From assembly GCF_040783535.2 (NCBI RefSeq), contig NZ_JBFONW020000003.1:186001-250000 (forward strand): a DNA stretch of 64,000 nucleotides. Direction: 5' to 3'. A program made the position numbers and the translations under genes. Within the stretch, counting starts at the first letter, position 1. Each line of letters begins with the position of its first letter. Below, one piece after another: positions 60,414-64,000 of the stretch. The notes beneath the pieces are model-generated. The model saw only the letters and a program-made list of their open reading frames with translations. It was not told where the DNA came from and did no database searches. The DNA comes from Aestuariibius insulae. GTDB lineage: Bacteria > Pseudomonadota > Alphaproteobacteria > Rhodobacterales > Rhodobacteraceae.

Positions 60414-61393
60414 GACTTGCCTCCGCTCGGCGCGTGGCGGGTGATCAGCGGCGGCGTGTTGCGGCGCATGATCTGTACGACCTGCTGGGCGTCGCCGCTG
60501 CCGAGCCGGAGCTCGGCCGCGGCGAACAGCCGGTCGACGATGAGCACGTTGCGATAGACCCGCGCGTTGACGATCTCCGGCGTGCCGTCGGCGCCCAGCA
60601 CGAAGAGCGGCGGCATCTCGCCCTGCACGATCCCGCGCGGGAAGGTGACGTAGACCCGGCGGCCATCGTCGTAGACCTGCCGCGGCCGCCAGGGCGGATC
60701 GTCGCCCGAGAGCGCGTAGCGGTGGTTGCGGTGCGAGAGCGGCGGGAGGCTCGGCTGCGACGGGACGGCCGCCGTTGCACCTCGCCGAGCCCGGTCTTGC
60801 GGATAGTACCAGGCGACCGAGGGCATATGCGTCTCTTCGCTGGAGACCAGCTCGAGGTGATAGGTTCGCCGGTCGGTGTTGAGGATGAGGTTGGTCTCGA
60901 TATCGGGGCGGGTCGGCTTGACGAGGACATGGACCCGAGCCCAACGGCCGGAGCCGCTTATCGTGTCGCCGATGATCCAGCGCGCCGTGTCACCGGCAGC
61001 GATCGGACCCTCGCCCACCAGCCGCTCGCCTGGATCGAGCGCGATCTCGGTGACCTTTCCGGGCGAGGCATAGACCCGATAGAGCGCGCCGGGCGAGAAG
61101 TGGTAGACCTGAACGGCGTTGAAGTAGCCTTGCCGCCGTGGCTCGATCCGCGCGGCTTCATTGGCGGCAGACACGCGCGCGAGCGGCGTCGCCGCATCGG
61201 CCGCGCCGCCCCGAGACGGTGTGACGATGGGTGGGCGATGCAGCGGCTCCGGGCCAGTGTCGACCGGGATCGTCGGTGGTTCGGGCAGCGGCGGGACCGA
61301 AGCGTCGTAGTCGATCTGCGGCGGCTTGGTGGCGCAGGCCGAGAGGACGACTACAAGGCAGAGAAGCGAAGCGATGCGGTGCGGCCGTCTCAT
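60410..61393 (-). CDS. trbG: Conjugal transfer protein TrbG
   Basis: 327 residues. Lipoprotein signal SLLCLVVVLSACAT (lipobox LSAC, Cys20). The VirB9-like domain contains NAVQVYHFSPGALYRVYASPGKVTEIALDPGE, RRTYHLELVSSEETHMPSVAWYYP and PPWRPRQVYDDGRRVYVTFPRG. Outer-membrane part of the mating-pair channel. Start 61393 from the ATGA overlap with trbF. Confidence 0.95.
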   Translation of the reverse strand: MRRPHRIASLLCLVVVLSACATKPPQIDYDASVPPLPEPPTIPVDTGPEPLHRPPIVTPSRGGAADAATPLARVSAANEAARIEPRRQGYFNAVQVYHFSPGALYRVYASPGKVTEIALDPGERLVGEGPIAAGDTARWIIGDTISGSGRWARVHVLVKPTRPDIETNLILNTDRRTYHLELVSSEETHMPSVAWYYPQDRARRGATAAVPSQPSLPPLSHRNHRYALSGDDPPWRPRQVYDDGRRVYVTFPRGIVQGEMPPLFVLGADGTPEIVNARVYRNVLIVDRLFAAAELRLGSGDAQQVVQIMRRNTPPLITRHAPSGGKS

Positions 61394-62073
61394 TCCCCTA
61401 GCTCCCGCGACCAGTCGAGGGCGTGGACATAGATCCCGAGCGGGTTCTTCCGCAGCCGCTCGGCATCGCGCGGCGGCTGCACCACGATGGTCAGGATGGC
61501 GGTCCAGCGCTCGGTCCCGGCGAGCTGACCGTTCACGTAGCGCCGTTCGGACCAGGCGACGCGGAACGAGCCGGGTGAGGCGCGGATGACGGAGGAGACG
61601 TCGACCGAGACCTGCTCCTCGCCGACCCGCGCGAAGGGATCGCGGGCGCGGGCGTAGTCGTTGAGTGTGAGCGCGCCCTGGTCTGTGGTGAAGTCGTAGG
61701 CTTCGAGCCATTGCTGGCGCAGCACGATCGGATCAGCGGGAATGGCGCGGACGTCCTCGACGAAGCGCGCGAGATGCCAGGCGAGTTGGGCGTCGGTCGG
61801 CTCGAAGCTGCCATCGGCGGGCGCCACGATCCGCGCCTCACCCAGCCTGTCGACCTCCACCACCCAAGGGACGATGTCACCCTGGACCGATTGCCAGACG
61901 AGCGCGCCCGCGAGTGCGGCGACGAGGCCGAGCTCGCCGAGCGCCATGAGCCGCCAGTTCCGCGCCTGGACGCGGGCCGACCCGATGCGGTCGTCCCAGA
62001 CCTGGGCGGCGCGCTGGTACGGGGTCTCGGGCTCAGGGGTCTTGCCGTAGGCGGTGCTGGGACGCTTGAACAT
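61390..62073 (-). CDS. trbF: Conjugal transfer protein TrbF
   Basis: 227 residues, VirB8-like. PYQRAAQVWDDRIGSARVQARNWRLMALGELGLVAALAGALVWQ contains the cytoplasmic tail and single membrane helix; VPWVVEVDRLGE starts the periplasmic domain. ATG 62073 has AAGGAG nine bases upstream, within the 3' end of trbL. Confidence 0.95.
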   Translation of the reverse strand: MFKRPSTAYGKTPEPETPYQRAAQVWDDRIGSARVQARNWRLMALGELGLVAALAGALVWQSVQGDIVPWVVEVDRLGEARIVAPADGSFEPTDAQLAWHLARFVEDVRAIPADPIVLRQQWLEAYDFTTDQGALTLNDYARARDPFARVGEEQVSVDVSSVIRASPGSFRVAWSERRYVNGQLAGTERWTAILTIVVQPPRDAERLRKNPLGIYVHALDWSRELGE

Positions 62074-62078
62074 CTCTC

Positions 62079-63377
62079 TCACTCCTTGAGGCTGACGGCG
62101 GTGCCGGACCCGCCGCCGTCGCCGGAACGCAGGGCATGCGCGACGGTCGTGGTGCCGTGGCTCAGCGCCTGGCCGCGCTTCATGCGCCGCGCCCAGGCGG
62201 GCGGTGCGGTGGCAGCGCCACCGGCAGTACGGGACGTGGCGGCAGTCGGTGCCGGCCCTCCGGCGGCGTGCGATCCGGCCTGGCCGCCCGCGACGAAGCT
62301 TTCCTTGAGCGATCCAGCCGCCCGGCGCAGCGGCGAGGTGGCGGCGGAGGCGCCGGCCTTGGCGACCCCGAGCGTGCCGCCCGCGGCCGAACCGGCCATC
62401 GAGGAAGCGCCTGACGCGCCGGTGCGATAGGCGCCCGCCGCACCGCCTGCCAGTGCGGCACCACCGCGTGCTCCGGCCCCTGCGGCGCTCGCCCCCATGC
62501 GCAGGGCTGCCCCACCGGCCATGCCCGCGCCGCCGATGGCGAGACCGGTGCCGACGGCGGCGCCCGCGCCGAGCTGCGGCCCGCCGGAGATGAGCCCGTT
62601 CGCGATACCGGGACCGAAGATGCCGAGGCCCAGGAGCGCCAGCGCGGCGAGCACGATCGCCATGGCGTCCTCTATCGTGGGCGTGGCGTCGCCGAAGCCC
62701 GCGGTGAACGCACCGAAGAGGGTCGATCCGATGCCGATGATGACGGCGAGGACGAGGACCTTGACGCCAGAGGCGACGACATTGCCGAGCACGCGCTCTG
62801 CGAGGAAGGCGGTCTTGCCGAAGAGCCCGAAGGGGATGAGGACGAAGCCCGCCAGCGTCGTCAGCTTGAACTCGATCAGCGTGATGAAGAGCTGGATGGC
62901 GAGGACGAAGAAGGAGAGCAGCACAACACCCCAGGCGAACATCATCACGAGGATCTGCACGAAATTCTCGAAGAAGGAGATATAGCCCATGAGATCGGCG
63001 ATGCTCTCGAGGAGCGGCCGACCCGCCTCGATGCCGACCTGCGCGACGCGGCCCGGCTGCAGGAACTCGGCCGGGGTGACGCCGCCGCCCGCGGCCTGGA
63101 GCCCGAGCCCGGCAAAGCTCTCGAAGACGATCTCCGCGAGCGCGGTCCAGTTGCCGATGATGTAGGCGAAGAAGGCGATGAAGATGGTCTTCTTCACGAG
63201 CCGGGCCAGGATGTCGTCATCGGCGCCCCAGGCCCAGAAGAGCGCGGCCAGCGTCACGTCGATGACGATGAGCGTCGTGGCGAGGAAGGCGACCTCGCCG
63301 CCGAGCAGGCCGAATCCGGAATCGATATAGGAGGTGAAGACCTGGAGAAAGCGGTCGATGACGCCGGTGCCGCCCAT
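62079..63377 (-). CDS. trbL: Conjugal transfer protein TrbL
   Basis: 432 residues. Six or more membrane helices in the first 270 residues (AFLATTLIVIDVTLAALFWAWGAD, TIFIAFFAYIIGNWTALAE), then a long Gly/Ala/Ser-rich tail. VirB6-like inner-membrane channel subunit. Three bases separate it from trbK-alt. Confidence 0.95.
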   Translation of the reverse strand: MGGTGVIDRFLQVFTSYIDSGFGLLGGEVAFLATTLIVIDVTLAALFWAWGADDDILARLVKKTIFIAFFAYIIGNWTALAEIVFESFAGLGLQAAGGGVTPAEFLQPGRVAQVGIEAGRPLLESIADLMGYISFFENFVQILVMMFAWGVVLLSFFVLAIQLFITLIEFKLTTLAGFVLIPFGLFGKTAFLAERVLGNVVASGVKVLVLAVIIGIGSTLFGAFTAGFGDATPTIEDAMAIVLAALALLGLGIFGPGIANGLISGGPQLGAGAAVGTGLAIGGAGMAGGAALRMGASAAGAGARGGAALAGGAAGAYRTGASGASSMAGSAAGGTLGVAKAGASAATSPLRRAAGSLKESFVAGGQAGSHAAGGPAPTAATSRTAGGAATAPPAWARRMKRGQALSHGTTTVAHALRSGDGGGSGTAVSLKE

Positions 63378-63380
63378 GGC

Positions 63381-63716
63381 TCAGCCCTCCGGCTCAGGGA
63401 TTGGGGTTGGAAGCGCTGGCGTTGGTGCTCGTTCAGTCTCCCGCTCCGCGATGCCGAGGAACCGCCTTCGGGTCTCGGCCCAGAGCGCGAGGCAATCCGC
63501 GTCCTCCAGCGCCGCGTCGACGAGATCGCGGCAGCGCCGCAGCTCAGCGCGCCGCGCTTCCTCCCGGCCAGCCTCCACGCCAGGAGAACCCGGCCGGACC
63601 TCGGATAGGAGGCGGTCCGAAGGTCCGGCCGAGCCGCCACGCCAGACGACTACGCTCGCAGCGGTCAATGCCGCGGCGAGGCCTATCGCGGCGATCTGTT
63701 TGAGGGTGCGGGACAT
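63381..63716 (-). CDS. Putative entry exclusion protein TrbK-alt
   Basis: 111 residues. N-terminal membrane helix/signal (IAAIGLAAALTAASVVVW), then RRCRDLVDAALEDADCLALWAETRRRFLG, the Cys-containing TrbK-alt signature. It probably prevents entry of a second like element into the host (inference from position and family name). Confidence 0.9.
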   Translation of the reverse strand: MSRTLKQIAAIGLAAALTAASVVVWRGGSAGPSDRLLSEVRPGSPGVEAGREEARRAELRRCRDLVDAALEDADCLALWAETRRRFLGIAERETERAPTPALPTPIPEPEG

Positions 63717-63724
63717 AGAAGCGC

Positions 63725-64000
63725 TCAGTCCGATCCGAACATGGTGACCCGGGTCGGCTGGTAGCCAGCGCCCGGCGCGAGGAAGCGGCGCAGCTGCTCG
63801 CGGGCCTGTTCCTGGCTCGCGGCCTGCCGGGCCTGCTCCAACGCCTCGGCCCGGCCCTGCGCCGCCATGAGCGCAGTGAGGTCGGCGAGCTGCTGCGATT
63901 GGAGCGCCACGAGTTGGTTGCCGGCCTGGGCGGCCTGGAGCGCGCCGGTGGCGTTCTGGCTGCGGGTGACAAGCTCGGCCATGGCCTGCCGGGTGCCGTC
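63725..64000 (-). CDS. trbJ: Conjugal transfer protein TrbJ, C-terminal part
   Basis: The frame is open to the window's right edge, so the 5' part is missing. The visible end (DGTRQAMAELVTRSQNATGALQAAQAGNQLVALQSQQLADLTALMAAQGRAEALEQ) is the helical C-terminus of the VirB5-like pilus-associated protein, ending in a Pro/Gly tail. Order trbJ-trbK-trbL is as expected. Confidence 0.9.
   Translation of the reverse strand, partial: DGTRQAMAELVTRSQNATGALQAAQAGNQLVALQSQQLADLTALMAAQGRAEALEQARQAASQEQAREQLRRFLAPGAGYQPTRVTMFGSD

Noticed and set aside
60434..61432. Long plus-strand frame opposite trbG
   Set aside because: Arg/Asp/Val-rich antisense shadow of a well-supported trb gene.
1..64000. CRISPR arrays, tRNA or rRNA genes
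   Set aside because: No regularly spaced direct repeats and no sequence that I could recognise as tRNA or rRNA; a dedicated tRNA scan could still find one.

Overview
The window looks like accessory DNA of an alphaproteobacterium, most likely Rhodobacteraceae or Roseobacter-type. Support: a TRAP transporter operon, short roseobacter-style tyrosine recombinases, the DUF3489/DUF2924/large serine recombinase cassette, an HWE-type histidine kinase, TackOD1 signalling protein, and an alphaproteobacterial trb operon with trbK-alt and DUF2274. Base composition is mosaic: AT-rich, gene-poor stretches (about 0.5-11.4 kb and 26.4-29.7 kb) alternate with GC-rich, tightly packed operons. No rRNA, tRNA, CRISPR array or housekeeping operon was recognised.

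Layout. 0.2-11.4 kb: decayed IS3 transposase, a secreted-type RTX protein with a glycoside-hydrolase-like N-terminus, a RadC-like gene without its metal-binding motif, a divergent HWE histidine kinase/receiver pair, two small unknown genes, a sulfotransferase and one tiny gene candidate. 11.4-16.8 kb: minus-strand mobile cassette (unknown protein, ParB-domain DNA methyltransferase; large serine recombinase, DUF2924, DUF3489), genes joined by ATGA/TGATG overlaps. 17.1-25.2 kb: a signalling-coupled polysaccharide locus: GalE and an HPt protein on minus, then Rec-TackOD1, a processive GT2, a HlyD/Alg44-like membrane fusion protein, a 5TM hybrid histidine kinase and a stand-alone receiver on plus. 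25.55-30.44 kb: two 780-bp, almost identical inverted repeats, each carrying the same tyrosine recombinase, enclosing a run of six hairpins and an unrecognised 614-residue protein; an orphan CdiI-like immunity gene follows.

31.1-47.9 kb: a GC-rich island bracketed by a 20-bp direct repeat. It carries three versions of one gene set: cytoplasmic SRPBCC protein, exported SRPBCC protein, MAPEG membrane protein, and alpha/beta-hydrolases of haloalkane-dehalogenase type, with exported NTF2-like or ABM-like small proteins, an AhpD-like protein, a 4-oxalocrotonate tautomerase, YceI, a GFA protein, a quinone oxidoreductase and a methyltransferase. Two TetR and two LysR regulators sit beside clear palindromic sites. 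I know of no described pathway with this composition; it is the best candidate for a new system.

48.1-49.3 kb: intact IS3-family element with a frameshift signal. 49.3-59.0 kb: catabolic operon: LysR, TRAP transporter dctQMP, a three-subunit flavin/iron-sulfur dehydrogenase resembling HcnABC/opine oxidase/D-hydroxyproline dehydrogenase, RidA, iron-sulfur L-serine dehydratase, LysR. 59.0-64.0 kb: minus-strand trbJ(partial)-trbK-alt-trbL-trbF-trbG-trbI-DUF2274, the end of a P-type conjugative transfer operon running off the right edge. The right part at least therefore probably belongs to an integrative conjugative element or conjugative plasmid, with the catabolic operon as cargo.
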